NCBI GenBank assembly: GCA_963402885.1
Contig: OY727095.1
Coordinates: forward strand, 5,151,001 to 5,215,000
Source of the DNA: Antedon bifida
Lineage: Eukaryota; Echinodermata; Crinoidea; Comatulida; Antedonidae
Direction: 5' to 3'
DNA: 64,000 nt
The position numbers and the translations under genes were made by a program. Position 1 is the stretch's first letter. Each line of letters starts with the position of its first letter. The notes under the pieces were generated by a model that saw nothing but the letters and a program-made list of their open reading frames with translations, was not told where the DNA came from and made no database searches. This document shows, piece by piece, positions 24,935 through 37,375 of this stretch.

Positions 24935-25154
24935 TTTTTCGGAAGACTTTAAAATCACTACACTACGTACATACAGTAAAAGATACGGCTGCTCCGATGG
25001 TGTTTGTCATGACTTGTGGAATTGCGGGGGAATTGCCCATCTGCATAGTCATCATGCATACATCCGCACCTGCATCATATCCCGGCCCCTGGATCGTCAC
25101 ACATCGGTAATCGCAATTATAGAGGGCGTGTTAAAAACATGTCTTTGATTAAAG
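24935..25154. promoter_or_regulatory. Bidirectional promoter of TRIM C and CDC23
   Basis: 220 bp between two divergent start codons. It holds GGGGGAATTGCCC (25026-25038, one mismatch to the kappaB consensus), TATAGAGGGCGTG (25118-25130, shared with TRIM A and B), and leads into the AAGATGGCGGC (YY1-like) start context of CDC23. Confidence 0.55.
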
Positions 25155-28100
25155 ATGGCGGCAATTCCAATCCCTCTTGCCGCTACTACTTCGGTCGGTG
25201 ATATTAACCTTCCACAAATCAAAAGAGAGCTGTTAACTTCAATTCATCAATGTTCACAACGGAGCCTTCAACAAAGTGTTAAATGGTAGTCTAGATATTA
25301 CTTATAAAACCTCTCGGCCTAGTAGTAGAGTCTAGGCCTAGAGGGGCCTAGCCTAGGCCTAGCTAGGCTAGCAAGCTATGGCATATGCCCTAACTAGTAG
25401 TAAGCCTAGTCTAGGTAGGCCTAGGCTAGCTAGCCTCTAGGCCTAGTCCTACTAGAGTACTAGCCTAGGCCTAGCATTTACCTAATAAGTAATAGGCCTA
25501 GGCTAGGCCTAGCTAGTCTCACTCAGGGTCCGGGACGCCTACCTAGCCTGGGTAGCCCTAGCTATCTATTATGCTAGCCCAGCCTAGTACTAGTAGGCCC
25601 TGCCCTAGAATATAGAATAGGGTGAATATAGAACTTAAAGGCAGCGAGGGTGGCGATACTGATGTTTCGCACCCACTGGATATTTTTTTTTACTCTAAAA
25701 ATGTCACTGTGTTAATTAAACATCATGGATAACACACCTTTAAATAATATTAATAAATATATAAAGGCCCTAGCTAGTAATGTATAGATGCATCGTGCAT
25801 ACTTTCACATATAAAAAGTAACAAATAAATCCTTTAATATTTATGATTTTTTTTTAGACACATGTTTATCTTATCGCCATCTTCATGTTAATTTTTTTTT
25901 GCTTCTATTATGGAGTTTAAAATTTATATATATCTGGATATTTTTTGGTTTATCCCATTTTTGTGGGAGATGACTCAAAATATCAGGAGACCCCCACCAT
26001 TATTGGGAGAGTTGATGGGAGGTCTGTAAATGTATGATATGATGAATTGTTTGTAGGTGTGCTGAGTTGTGCCATTCTTTAGCTGGAGTAAAACCATCAG
26101 CTGCACCAACACCAAGTGATGACACAGAGGTAGGCGCATTCTATTTACTTATTATTGTTGATGAATAACAAATATTTAAATCTAAAGCCAGATCATTTTT
26201 ATTTGTTCATAGTACAAACTAATATGTAAAATGCTCTATTAATAAGTTTGATTTTTATGTAACTGCTAAACCTTATTTTCTTTTAGGATTTTTTGTTGGA
26301 GTTTGATAAATACACTTTGGGTAAATCATACCTCGATGTTAAGGAGTATGACCGGGCAGCTTTCTTTGTTAAGGATTGCACAAGTCATAAAGCATATTTC
26401 ATTTATGCATATGCCAAATATTTAGTAAGTCAAACTATGTTTTTTTATTTGATCATTTCTCTATTTCAGACTTTATCCATAGAAAATAAATTACATAATA
26501 ATCTTCTAATATACAAACTCTATATAAATAAATTTAAACGACAACAATAGTTGTTTTTAACTAAGTTTTATAATATTAATAATTTCTGTACTGTATCTCC
26601 ATATATAGCATTACTTATGTCAAATAAGGCAAATTTTGTAATACACAGTGTTGCATTATCACAAGTGGCGCTTGTATTATGTCAATTTGCCTATAATACT
26701 GGAAAGATTCTAATCCAGCTTTCAGATAACTTTTTTTCTGTATACCAGAATGTAACAATTCAGCTTTTGCTGCCACTACATTGTTAATAAATAAAGAGCT
26801 ATTATACAATTTTAAATCAATTAAATTATTATTTTTATTTGATAATTTATTATATTTATTATGTAAGGGTGTGTGGCACAGTGTGTTGGACGTTTCCTTG
26901 TTTACTTTACTTGTTTCATGTACACTTTTGTCTACGAGATCGAGGCGAAGCACTCAGTGCTTAAAAGCCCCTCTTAGCAATAAAATCATATTCGTTGGAC
27001 TACTGATCGTGAGATTGAGGTTCGAACCCAACTCTGTCGCATTGCTTGTATCCTTAGGCAAGATACTTACGTTTGCCTCCCTCCACCCAGGTGTATAAAT
27101 GGGTACCCGGTTAGATATTATTATTATTATTTATATTTCAGGCAGGAGAAAAACAAAGATATGATGAGTTAGCTGGACAAATGGGTCCAATTGAGTATAA
27201 AGCAACTAAGAATGAAACTTTAAAATCACTCAGAATTGAGCTCTGCAAAAAATACAATGCAGGACAATTGGATAGCTTTTGTTTATACTTGTAAGTAATA
27301 ATACTAGTTGATTGCTTCTTGGTACCTAGAAAATAAAGGAACACCCCTTCAAATAAAATGGACAAATCCATTACACATACCCTTTTCACATACTCCACCA
27401 TATTTCCTCTTTTATTTTAAAATCAATAACACTCAATTGCAGACTTACATCTACCCTACCTATAAACTTTCCAAATCACGATCTGTCACTGTGTTTTTGT
27501 GCCATGATCTTCTATATCTTCTTGTTTAAAAGTCAATAAAATTACATTTACATTTTTGCTCGTTTTTACCAAAGGTATGGAGTTGTTTTAAAGAAGTTGG
27601 AACTGAAGAAAGAATCAATGAGAGTATTAGCAGAATCTATACAAAGAAATCCACTATACTGGGGCGCTTGGATTGAATTATCTTCCATGGTATCAAGTAA
27701 AGAAGTGGTAATGTTACATAAATAAACAAGGATCAAGATTGTCAACGTTTTAGGGTCTTTCACACCTGTTCCGGCATGGTTCCCGTCCAGCGAATTGAAC
27801 ATCAATGTTCCGTTTTCACGTGGCTATGCGCCAATCGATATGTGCGTAGCCGCGTGAAAACGAAACATTCAATTGGATTTGCCAGAACAGGTGTGAAAGA
27901 CCCTTTTACCCAGCCATTTGGAACTTTAATAACACTATATCATTTATGGTCACTAATTCACCATGACAATGACAAATTTGTATACATTTTCAAAAACATT
28001 TGTTTCGAAATGGTTATGATCACCTGATGATCCAAATATTAAAGGGCGTTACGCCCTTTAATATTTGGAAAGACGGCATATAAGGGATGAAGGGTTTCAG

Positions 28101-31100
28101 CCGATCCTTATTTCCAGAAGTGCCCTTTCAAACTAAAGAACAACAGTGTAAATTATGCTAAATATGTTTTAAGTAGCCTAGATGATTTTTTCCCTTTTGA
28201 AGAAAATAATCCCACTGTATCAACCCTGGGTTACAATTTTTGCCAAATTTTATGAAAACAAAGAACCACTGGCTTTGGCACATATTTGCATCTCTGATAT
28301 CAATGTTGGTTTTGTATTTTCTAGTTAAATTCATTAACATTACCTGATCACTGGATGAAGCAGCTTTTTTTGTCGCATATCTACTTAGAGCTTCAGTTAA
28401 ACGAGGAATCGTTGAAGCGTTACAGAGCACTCAGCGAAGCTGGATTCGGACAGAGCACTTATATTATGTCACAAATTGCAGTAGCTCACCATAACTTAAG
28501 AGGTAATCTTTTCGTTTTGTGTGAGTGGTAATCTTGATATAATTATTCATCATCTACGGTACTAAATTTTTAAATAAAGAAATATTTTATATATTATCTC
28601 TTATTTGTCTTTTGATTTAATTTTCTAGATTTTGAGAGTGCATTGAAATTGTTTGATAACCTTCAAAAGATAGACCCTTATCGCTTGGAGAACATGGACA
28701 CTTATTCTAACTTATTGTATGTGCGGGTAAGTTATTATAATAACCAAATAACAATGTAATGTTGGTGTAGAAGATGTATTGCCTAGTTTTACACACATCG
28801 GGGCATCAACACCTGTGTTTTTTATGGCATTGACGCCCCGATGTGTGTCAAATCTGGAGATTTTTAATAAACGTGTAATACTGTCAACTCAGCAAGGTTT
28901 ACTAATTTGATAATAAACTACATTTTGTTTTGCTAGGAAATGAAAGCAGAGCTTGCTTACTTGGCACATCATGTTTGTGAAGTGGATAAATACAGGGTTG
29001 AAACATGCTGTGTTATTGGTAAAATATTTTGCGCTTTTCTTATGAAATGTAAAATAAAGTTGCTTTTTAATGTCTCCGCTTCTTATTGATTGAGAATCAC
29101 TATTGGGAATGGGAGTGTTAAATTTCTGTGAATAATTGATATTGTGTATTATGTAACCGTTATACAATTTTAAATGTTTTATCTGACATTTTACAAGATC
29201 TAATAGTTTTGATGTTTTACCATTTGCTATTTTTAATATGCATTTTATATAATATTTCCTATTTCAACTACTCATATTTACAACATATTTTAAGGTTTTA
29301 TTGAGTTCTATTTTTGTCAGTCGTTTTAGCTGTCTTTTTATTTTACTAAATATTTATATACTGTCTGTATATTCTTATTGAATTGATATATCGTATATAA
29401 CTGAACTTATGGTGAAATTGAGTGAATTTAGCCTATATTAAGGGTAGGATTATATATTTTCAATTTATGCCTTGCTAGGTAACTACTATTCATTACGATC
29501 CCAGCATGAGAAAGCAGTGTTATACTTCCAGCGTGCGTTGAAGCTGAACCCACACTACTTGTCAGCCTGGACACTGATGGGCCATGAGTTCATGGAGATG
29601 AAGAACTCGTCTGCTGCAATACAGGCTTACAGACAAGCTATAGGTTGTTTTATATTTTGATTTTCACTTACTCATTAATAATCTAACATTAATAATTCTG
29701 TTACTGTAGGCAAATGTGGTTGCTTTCTTAAGCTCTGTCTAAACTATCAAATTAGTAACATGCCCAAATATGGTAGTGATATGACGACATCATGTCCATA
29801 TATGCACATCACATTTTTTGTTACATAAAAGTTGATAGTGTAGACAGAGCTTAAGTGGAAAGAGTAGAACACTATTTTTTAAATCGGGGAAAACATATTC
29901 ACATGAATAAATTCACCTAGTAGAAAACACGCTTTAAGTCTGAAAAAAATGTGTATGGTACTTTTGGCGAAGATGGTCTAATAAAAGTATTATACATTTT
30001 GTCATAGCAATTAAAACAATTCAGTTATTTGCAAAGTTTTTTTGTGTTTTTTCATCACCATCGCAAGTTTGTAATTACAGACACGATGAAGCAAGTATGT
30101 ATGTAAGAAATCATTGTGTTTGTTTTCTTGTAGAGGTAAATCCAAGAGATTTCCGAGCATGGTATGGTCTTGGTCAAACATATGAGATTTTACGAATGCC
30201 ATTCTACTGTATATATTACTATAAGCAAGCTCAACAGCTCAGGTGAGTTTGACAAAAAAAGAAACTTCTGATCAGGTCCTTCTAAAAAGATTTTTCTTGA
30301 AGATTAGTTGTGATGGTAGTGAATGTACCCTCACTACTGTCCACTTGATCTTGTAAACTTGTAAATACAAACACAATATATATATATTTTAATTACTTCA
30401 TTATGGGTACTGATTCAGGTAATCGTCTACATATAGACATCTGGTAGCCAGTGACATAAAGTTAGTGTTTAGATTAATGCTACTTACATTATTATTTAAT
30501 TTCAACAACAACAACATTTACTTAGAAACAGTTCAAGAAATAAAAGCAGCGTACATTAATTACAATAACTTAAATGGTAACATTAAATAAGAACTGTTTC
30601 TGGGATCAGAAAAAGAAGTTAAAGAACTTGTCAAATACCAACCCCTAAACAAAACCAACAAAAAAGCAACTGCATGACAAATAATTAGCTAATTTATCTC
30701 ATAATTCATGACAAATTGATGGTTATTTAAGTTACATAACTCTCTCTGTAGGCCCAATGATTCTCGGATGTTAGTAGCATTAGCAGAGAGTTATGAAAAC
30801 CTAGAGAAGATAGAAGAGGCCAAAAAGTGCTACTGGAAAGCCTATTCTGTTGGTGATGTTGAGGGTACTGCAGTTCTTAGACTGGCTAAGTAAGTTACTA
30901 TGTTGTCTAGTCTTTCTGCACCTGAATATGATAAGATAATAAAATTTATAAAGCGCACATATCCACAAATTATTTAATGTGCTTAAATATTTACAATTAA
31001 GTTGTTTAATCAATGATGACGTCCTGGGGAGGGGACGGCGATAGTTTATTAACTTATTTATTTATATTTATATATATATATGATAATATGCCAGTTTTTC

Positions 31101-32054
31101 AAAACAAATTTCCTTTTTAATAAAGATACTATAACTTTATCCTCCTGGCTCCACCTTCACAAATTCACCAGTGTGCTGTTGATTGAGTTTGGAACAAACA
31201 AAGTTTTAAATTATAATAATTGGCTACTATATATTTATATATGGTGATATGGCAGTTTTTCAAAACAAATTTCTGTTTTATTCTTTTTAATGGACAAATA
31301 GAGATACTATGATTGTATCCTCCTGGTTCCACCTTTACAAATTAACCGGTGTTTGGCACCAACAAGGTTTAAAATTATAATAATTGGCTAATAGTTTTAT
31401 TTTCTCTTTTGTTTAGGTTATTAAAACAGAAGATAGAAGACGAAGAAAAGGCCGCTTATTTCTATAATAAATTCTTGGAACAGGCTGAATCCTTTGGGGT
31501 ATATACTTACAATATATTGTTAAGTGATATCACTAGTGATCACCTATTAACTCAGATCCAAATTGTGGTTACTGACCAATAGTAAGAAAAGACTAACACC
31601 AGATTATAAACATTACGGTACATCTTTTTTTGTAGACTGCAGGGAGTGATGAGCAATGCCAGGCTTATATGTTTCTTGGACGGTATTATTTAAAACGACA
31701 ACTATATGACCAGGCATCAATATACGCTCAAAAATGCAGTGAATATAACGAGGTAAAAATGCTCTTGTATTTTAGAGTGCTTTTGTATTCACGTATGGGT
31801 TAAGGGGGAAGATAACTTAAGAGACAGATCTTTTTACTGAACATTAAATGAATGTTTTTTTAAATAAATTTCTATTTTAGGTTAGAGAAGAAGGCAAAGA
31901 GATCTTACGAGAGATTGAAGCTCAAAGGAAAGGTGCAACGGGTGGTGATAATCTAAATGGGTCAATAGTGCAAGGACAAAACGCTGCTTTACAGGACAAA
32001 CAAACACCTCTTGGCAACCGTCTGTCACCTATGAATCTCATGTTTACACCCTGA
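25155..32054 (+). CDS. CDC23: Anaphase-promoting complex subunit 8 (CDC23)
   Basis: TPR scaffold subunit of the APC/C ubiquitin ligase, acting in mitosis. Fourteen exons: 25155-25285, 26057-26129, 26287-26424, 27142-27290, 27575-27707, 28325-28502, 28629-28726, 28937-29018, 29479-29643, 30134-30242, 30752-30889, 31417-31498, 31636-31752, 31881-32054. They sum to 588 residues plus stop; human CDC23 is about 597. Diagnostic stretches include [59 protein letters not shown] and [18 protein letters not shown]. The C-terminus ([11 protein letters not shown]) resembles the conserved SPLNL tail of the family. The start lies in AAGATGGCGGC, a YY1-type context common in housekeeping promoters. The last 64 bp of coding sequence plus stop is repeated three more times downstream. 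Introns hold a foldback element, perfect palindromes, a SINE and a CTAGGC-rich block. Confidence 0.97.
25310..25600. repeat. CTAGGCCTAG-rich low-complexity block
   Basis: About 290 bp in CDC23 intron 1 made mostly of overlapping TAGGCCTAG, GCTAGGC and CTAGCC words that are their own reverse complements. Confidence 0.85.
26866..27118 (+). mobile_element. tRNA-derived SINE, family A, interrupted
   Basis: Starts GGGTGTGTGGCACAGTGTGTTGGACG, is broken by about 100 bp of unrelated sequence (about 26892-26995), then resumes at GTTGGACTACTGATCGTGAG through the B box to ATGGGTACCCGGTTAG. In CDC23 intron 3, ending just before exon 4. Confidence 0.72.
27754..27903. mobile_element. Foldback element with GGGTCTTTCACACC ends
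   Basis: 150 bp with inverted ends GGGTCTTTCACACCTGTTC, flanked by TTTTA on both sides. The GGG-start ends and TTA-containing target resemble PIF/Harbinger-type MITEs. In CDC23 intron 5. Confidence 0.75.
28031..28069. repeat. Perfect 19-bp-arm palindrome
   Basis: TCCAAATATTAAAGGGCGT, a single T, then its exact reverse complement. In CDC23 intron 5. Confidence 0.9.
28791..28850. repeat. Small hairpin element with ACACACATCGGGGC arms
   Basis: 14-bp perfect outer arms continued with mismatches (GCATCAACAC / GGCATTGACGC). About 60 bp, in CDC23 intron 7. Confidence 0.7.
29731..29851. mobile_element. AGCTCTG foldback element, copy 7
   Basis: Same family, in a CDC23 intron; both tips are intact and the flanks read TTA and TAA. 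Confidence 0.87.
31075..31394. repeat. About 160-bp tandem duplication in CDC23 intron 11
   Basis: Both copies contain GGCAGTTTTTCAAAACAAAT-like sequence, TATCCTCCTGG and AAATTATAATAATTGGCTA. Diverged by several indels. Confidence 0.75.
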
Positions 32055-32265
32055 ATGGTGGCAGCAAACACCACTTGGCAACCGACTGTTACCTATGAAT
32101 CTTATGTTTACACCCTGAATGGTGGCAGCAAACACCACTTGGCAACCGACTGTTACCTATGAATCTCATGTTTACACCCTGAATGGTGGCAGCAAACACC
32201 ACTTGGCAACCGTCTGTCACCTATGAATCTCATGTTTACACCCTGAATAGTGGCAGCAAACACCA
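32000..32265 (+). repeat. 64-bp tandem repeat of the CDC23 coding end, four copies
   Basis: The first copy is the genuine end of the CDS including TGA at 32052-32054; three more follow in the 3' UTR at 64-bp spacing (TGTTTACACC at 32041, 32105, 32169, 32233). Confidence 0.92.
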
Positions 32266-34010
32266 TATAAATCCAACTCGGAATCCACAGATGTTGGAAT
32301 TTTTCTCATGACAAAAAACAACTTTACAAGACTTTATTTGTGTGGTGCATCTTGTATTGTCCACCTAGGATAGTGGATTATAGTTATCCTTGTCAATTTA
32401 CCTAAAATCACCCAGAAATAAGAGAAGTCTTGCCTCATGTTCACACACTGAAAAATGGTCACCATATAGATATATGCTGACAATATAAAAAAATATATAT
32501 ATATTGATACAGTACAATTAGTATACCTATACAAAATGTATACACACTGGTGTAATGTGTTTATTGAAATATTGAATAACAAAAATGAACGATTTGCAAG
32601 AATGTATCATTTCTAGACATCATGAGGTCTTATCTTTAAAAAATGATTAATATATATAACGTCGTAGACTTGCCCCAAGTCTGTATTTATTGTCTTTTTT
32701 TTATTTATTTGTTTTTATTTCGACCGCGATTTTTGTCTGAAAATACAGACTTGTGAAACACGTATAGAAATCGATTTGCAGACCGCAAACATCCGATAAG
32801 AATGACGTAGGTTATCATACCGTATTTGGCTATATGGGGCGGGCGGTATGTAAATATGGATTTCGAATCAACCAATGATCATTTTGTTTCAAAATGAAAA
32901 AGATCGATTACGTACGTACAGTGCTGAATGTATGATCGAGACTGAACAACTGTTGAAATATAAAATCGTGTTGCCAAGTTGTTTTGTTTATTAATTGTTT
33001 AGTCCTGGCCTAGGCCTCCTTCGTAGGGCTACTCAACTCGTACGTGTGACCTGCCAAATAAAAGGCCAATAAGGTACATACCACTACCGACCGGCACACA
33101 ACAGGGCTACACCACCACACAGAACAGGACAGGGTCTGGGTGGGAATTAAATCAAATTTTCTCCGCATAATAACTGATCCATTCAAAGTTTGATTTGGCG
33201 GAGAAGCTAGCCTATCATATCAAGACGAGTTTTCATGTTCTTGGGAAAAATCTCATCAAATGTTTACCAGACTACTAGGCATATAAAATCATTTCTAGCC
33301 TTCAGAAACTTTCATCAATGTACCCAACCAACAAGTACAGTGAAGTACACATTGTCTAAACCCTAAACGTAACATAGCGCATGCGCATCGTCTTAGATGT
33401 TGAGTCTTTGAAAGTCTGAAATATGAATATTAAAACGACGTACGAGTGAGTAGCCAATATGGCATGCGGCTGAAACTAGTCAACTGGATAATTTATGCAC
33501 CAAGAATTCTTGGTGTCAAACCACGTGACTTATGCGTGTTTCCCCAGACGGAGTATCCAAACTCAAGTAATACACGTATGAAACGCCATATGTGCAAAAA
33601 TATTTATATTATTACAAAACTCCGTCTGGAGCCCAGACTAATAACGTCGTAGCATAAAAACTGGCGAGTGCTGCCTGGGTGGACAGGAATAAAAGAAATA
33701 CAACAAAAGGAGATATATACTCTATAAATAATTGATTGATAAATGAATATTTCAAAACCCTATCATTTTCAACTATTTTGAGGACATATTATTATGCACC
33801 CCAAAATGTGTTTAATCTGTTTGAATAAATACATTTATTTATTTCATACTCATCCAACAGCGAGCACAAACTCGCCAATTACAGGATGAGATAATAGTTT
33901 ATTGTGGTTATAAACATAGTCTCATTTGAGGCTTAGGGAGTGGAGTTGAAAGAGTCGTGAGTAACAGCCCTGAGTCTAGCACCATTGGAAGGCAAGCGCG
34001 GTAACCACCA
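32266..34010. other. CDC23 3' flank, no gene seen
   Basis: No supported ORF. Short inverted repeat CCAGACGGAG / CTCCGTCTGG (33545 and 33623) and the 11-mer TAACGTCGTAG at about 32659 and 33643; their origin is unclear. Confidence 0.55.
33930..34010 (-). mobile_element. tRNA-derived SINE fragment, family B
   Basis: Reverse copy (GGAGTGGAGTTG at the left, GCGGTAACCACC at the right), abutting the left end of the large palindrome. Confidence 0.5.
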
Positions 34011-34426
34011 ATAGACCGGCAGCCCAGAGACATTTGGTTAGATGAGCTAGGTACCAATATCTGACTATTTAAGTGTGTTGGGGGTCACTTGAAGTCAATG
34101 AAAATGGGAGTCTGCCGGGTACCCCCTGCTGCGTCTAGACCGGGGGGACCCCGAAATGTGCTAAAAAAATCGGCACCGGTTAGATGAGAGAGATACCACC
34201 TAATTTTACCACCACGGGATGCCCATTGGCATCCTTATACCAGTATCACAAACGACAGACTTTTTGTCTGCTGCAATAGGTCCGCCAGACCCTCCGAGGG
34301 AGGGCCTAAAATGGGGCTAGCATAGATGAGTGAGGTACCACTCAAAATTAATGCCAAATGAACAAGTTGTGTTCATACAATACGAAATGGATAACAACAG
34401 ACTAATTGTCTGCTGCACTGCAAGTG

Positions 34427-34816
34427 CCAGACTCCCTAAAGTTAGACTAGAGACCCCCCTTCCCCCAACTAGCCCAGCCTAGATATTGTAGATACCACCA
34501 GCAACCAATTTTATATGATTTAGCACAATGTAAGCAATACCAAATGACCTATTACAGACTATCTGTACACTGCCTTGGCCCTGGCAGACCCCTCTAAAGT
34601 TAGACTAGAGACCCCCCTTTCCCCAACTAGCCCAGCTTAGACATTGTAGATACCACCAGCAACCAATGTTATATGATTTAGCACATTGTAAGCAATACCA
34701 AATTACCTATTACAGACTATCTGTACACTGCCTTGGCCCTGGCAGACTCCTCTAAAGTTCGACTAGAGACCCCATTTACCCCAAGTATAGCCTACCTTAG
34801 ATATTGTAGATACCAC
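34427..34816. repeat. 158-bp tandem repeat, about 2.4 copies
   Basis: Units begin around GGCAGACTCCTCTAAAGTT and contain GATACCACCAGCAACCAAT and GTACACTGCCTTGGCCCTGG. Inside the left half of the palindrome. Confidence 0.88.
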
Positions 34817-36443
34817 CAGCAGTAAAAAAAAAACCCAAAACAACATGTTTAATTGAATAAAGTTTAACTTTAATCGAACTAACACAAAACAATTGAAAAT
34901 ATATCCCATCAATGACGATAAAATGACCATTACCATTCTAAAGGGAAAAATAGTCTAAGAGTTTCACTTAAAACTTATATAAGCCAAATAATAAAAACTT
35001 TTCAACGTATGATATGGTTGGAATCTACCTAAAACATATTTTACTGACTAAACGCTGTAGTTTTACAGAAATAGGCCTACTGCACATACAATTTTAAGTG
35101 TTGCCCAATGCTTTTTAGAAGAGTATAGTAATAATTTGTAACATAATGTGGTAATTACTATTAACATTTAAACATAATTCTGACCAAACCCAGTAGTATT
35201 AAATAAATAACCTAATCAAAGTTTTCTTTTTATTTAAATATTTCTTTATTATATTATATTATATATAATGTAACTGTAAAACTGTTGGCCTAGTTGTAGC
35301 CAAATTAGAAGAGTATATTAATATATTTTCAACAAGTACTGTAGCCCAATGCTTATTATAAAAGATTATACTAATTTTTTGTACCTTTTTTAATAGATCA
35401 GTACTACATAACTAGCCCAATGCTTATTAGAAGAGTATATTAATCATTATTTTGAACAAAGTTTGTGTATTAAATAAATAACTTTTACAATAAACTGGTT
35501 TCCAGAATCGGCATTACCCAAAACCCTTTTTGAAGATGTACCTGTGAGCGTTAGCGAAACCAACGAAGTTCTGGGCAGGAATGGAGCGATGACACTGACA
35601 GTGAACTTGAGATGTTCTGGTTTTAGAAATTAGAAATTTACATACATACATAGTCATAGAGAAAAAAAACAATCTTATAGTTCTCCCGTTATACCGTTTT
35701 TATGGTTTTTATTTAATATAAATGTTTATATGTCCATGTCAATACAATTATCCAACTCTTACTAATGCAGCAAGGGCTACAATATAATATTTACTATAAC
35801 ATATACGTTTACATAGTAATATCCAGTATTTCGAGAGAGAAAAAAAATAAATCATCGTTTTGATTTAGCTTTTCGCGCTTTTTTTTGTATCCATGTATTT
35901 TGTCACTTTTCAGTAATTTGCCTTTGGATTTTTATATATATATATATAAAACAAAAAAATATTTAAATAAAAAGAAAACTTTTATTGTAAAGGTTATTTA
36001 TTTAATACTACTGGGTTTGGTCAGAATTATATTTAAATGTAAATTATATAGTACATAATAACAACATTATGTTACAAATTATTATTATACTCTTCTAAAA
36101 AGCATTGGGCAACAGATCGTTTTTTTACTTAAAATTGTACAGTATTACAGTAGGCCTATAAATAGTTCAGTATGTTGTACTGTCCCTAGAAAAAAGGTAT
36201 TTAAAGTTATTTCTGTAAAACTACAGCGTTTATTCAGTAAAATATGTTTTAGGTAGATTCCAACAATCTATGCATTGAAAAGTATTTATTATTTGGCTTG
36301 TATAAGTTTTAAGTGAAACTCTTAAACTATTTTCCCTTTAGAATGGTAATGGTCATTTTATCGTCATTGATGGGATATATTTTCAATTGTTTTGTGTTAG
36401 TTCGATTAAAGGTAAACTTTATTCAATAAACTATTGCGTTTTT

Positions 36444-37375
36444 CCATAATTTAAGGCCAAATCATAATTTTGCGTATAGTTTTGTTTTTCCGTGTAGTAC
36501 CCTATTTATCTTCATTTCCGTATACGTCCGTAATATTAGGCAGCATTTCGGTAGTAACAAGGAATTATACCGCGCCGATAGCAGAGCAAACCCGGAATTT
36601 GATAGGCTTAGTCGTAGTTGCAGGGCATTTTATCATTGTTGAATGTTTTGTTGTTAGCTTAAAGAGTCCCTTGAAAAACAAAAAATGAAGGACGGTTGAG
36701 AAGGTGTTTTCACACAGATCGCGAGGAAGTTTTATGATTATGCATACAGAGTAGTAGGAATTAGTCAAAGGGACAATACTTCTTTAATTGTTAAAATAAA
36801 AGAAGTAATGCTGGCGCCAACTAATTCAGCGACCTTTCTACAACCAAAGTATTTCTTTGTAACAAAATTTATTTTAAATGGAACGTTACAAAAATAATCC
36901 TCCGCTTTATCAGAGCATGAATACCTAATAACCAGACAAGAACGTATCTTTGTTACGTTTTACTATCAATCCATTTTCATCACGCAATCAATTTTTCAAC
37001 AATATAGTAGTATAACAATAACATTTTGATTGAATAGTGAGGGATTAGTTACAGTTTGACTTTGAATAAACCATTGGTTTAAAAAAAACAGATTACCTCT
37101 AATGGATCAAGCATTTACACATAAACTTTGCGTTAAAAAAATTCACCGACAAACGAAAATAATATAGCCTATTCCTTTTAAATATTAGGCATATTGCAAA
37201 GGCCAATAATCGATTTGTCCATAATTATTACGTTTTGCCGGTAGATTTTTCATAATCTAAGGCCAATTTTTATGCCAAATCATAATTGTCCGTATAGTTC
37301 TGTATTTCCGATGCGTGTAGTACCCTTTATCTTCACTTCCGTACGTCCGTAAATATTAGGCCGAATTTCCGTAGT
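36444..37375. repeat. Direct repeat pair of about 120 bp
   Basis: 36444-36563 and about 37247-37375 both hold CCATAATTTAAGGCCAAATC-like sequence, TGTAGTACCC and CTTCATTTCCGTA-CGTCCGTAA-ATTAGGC. Same orientation, about 800 bp apart. Confidence 0.75.
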
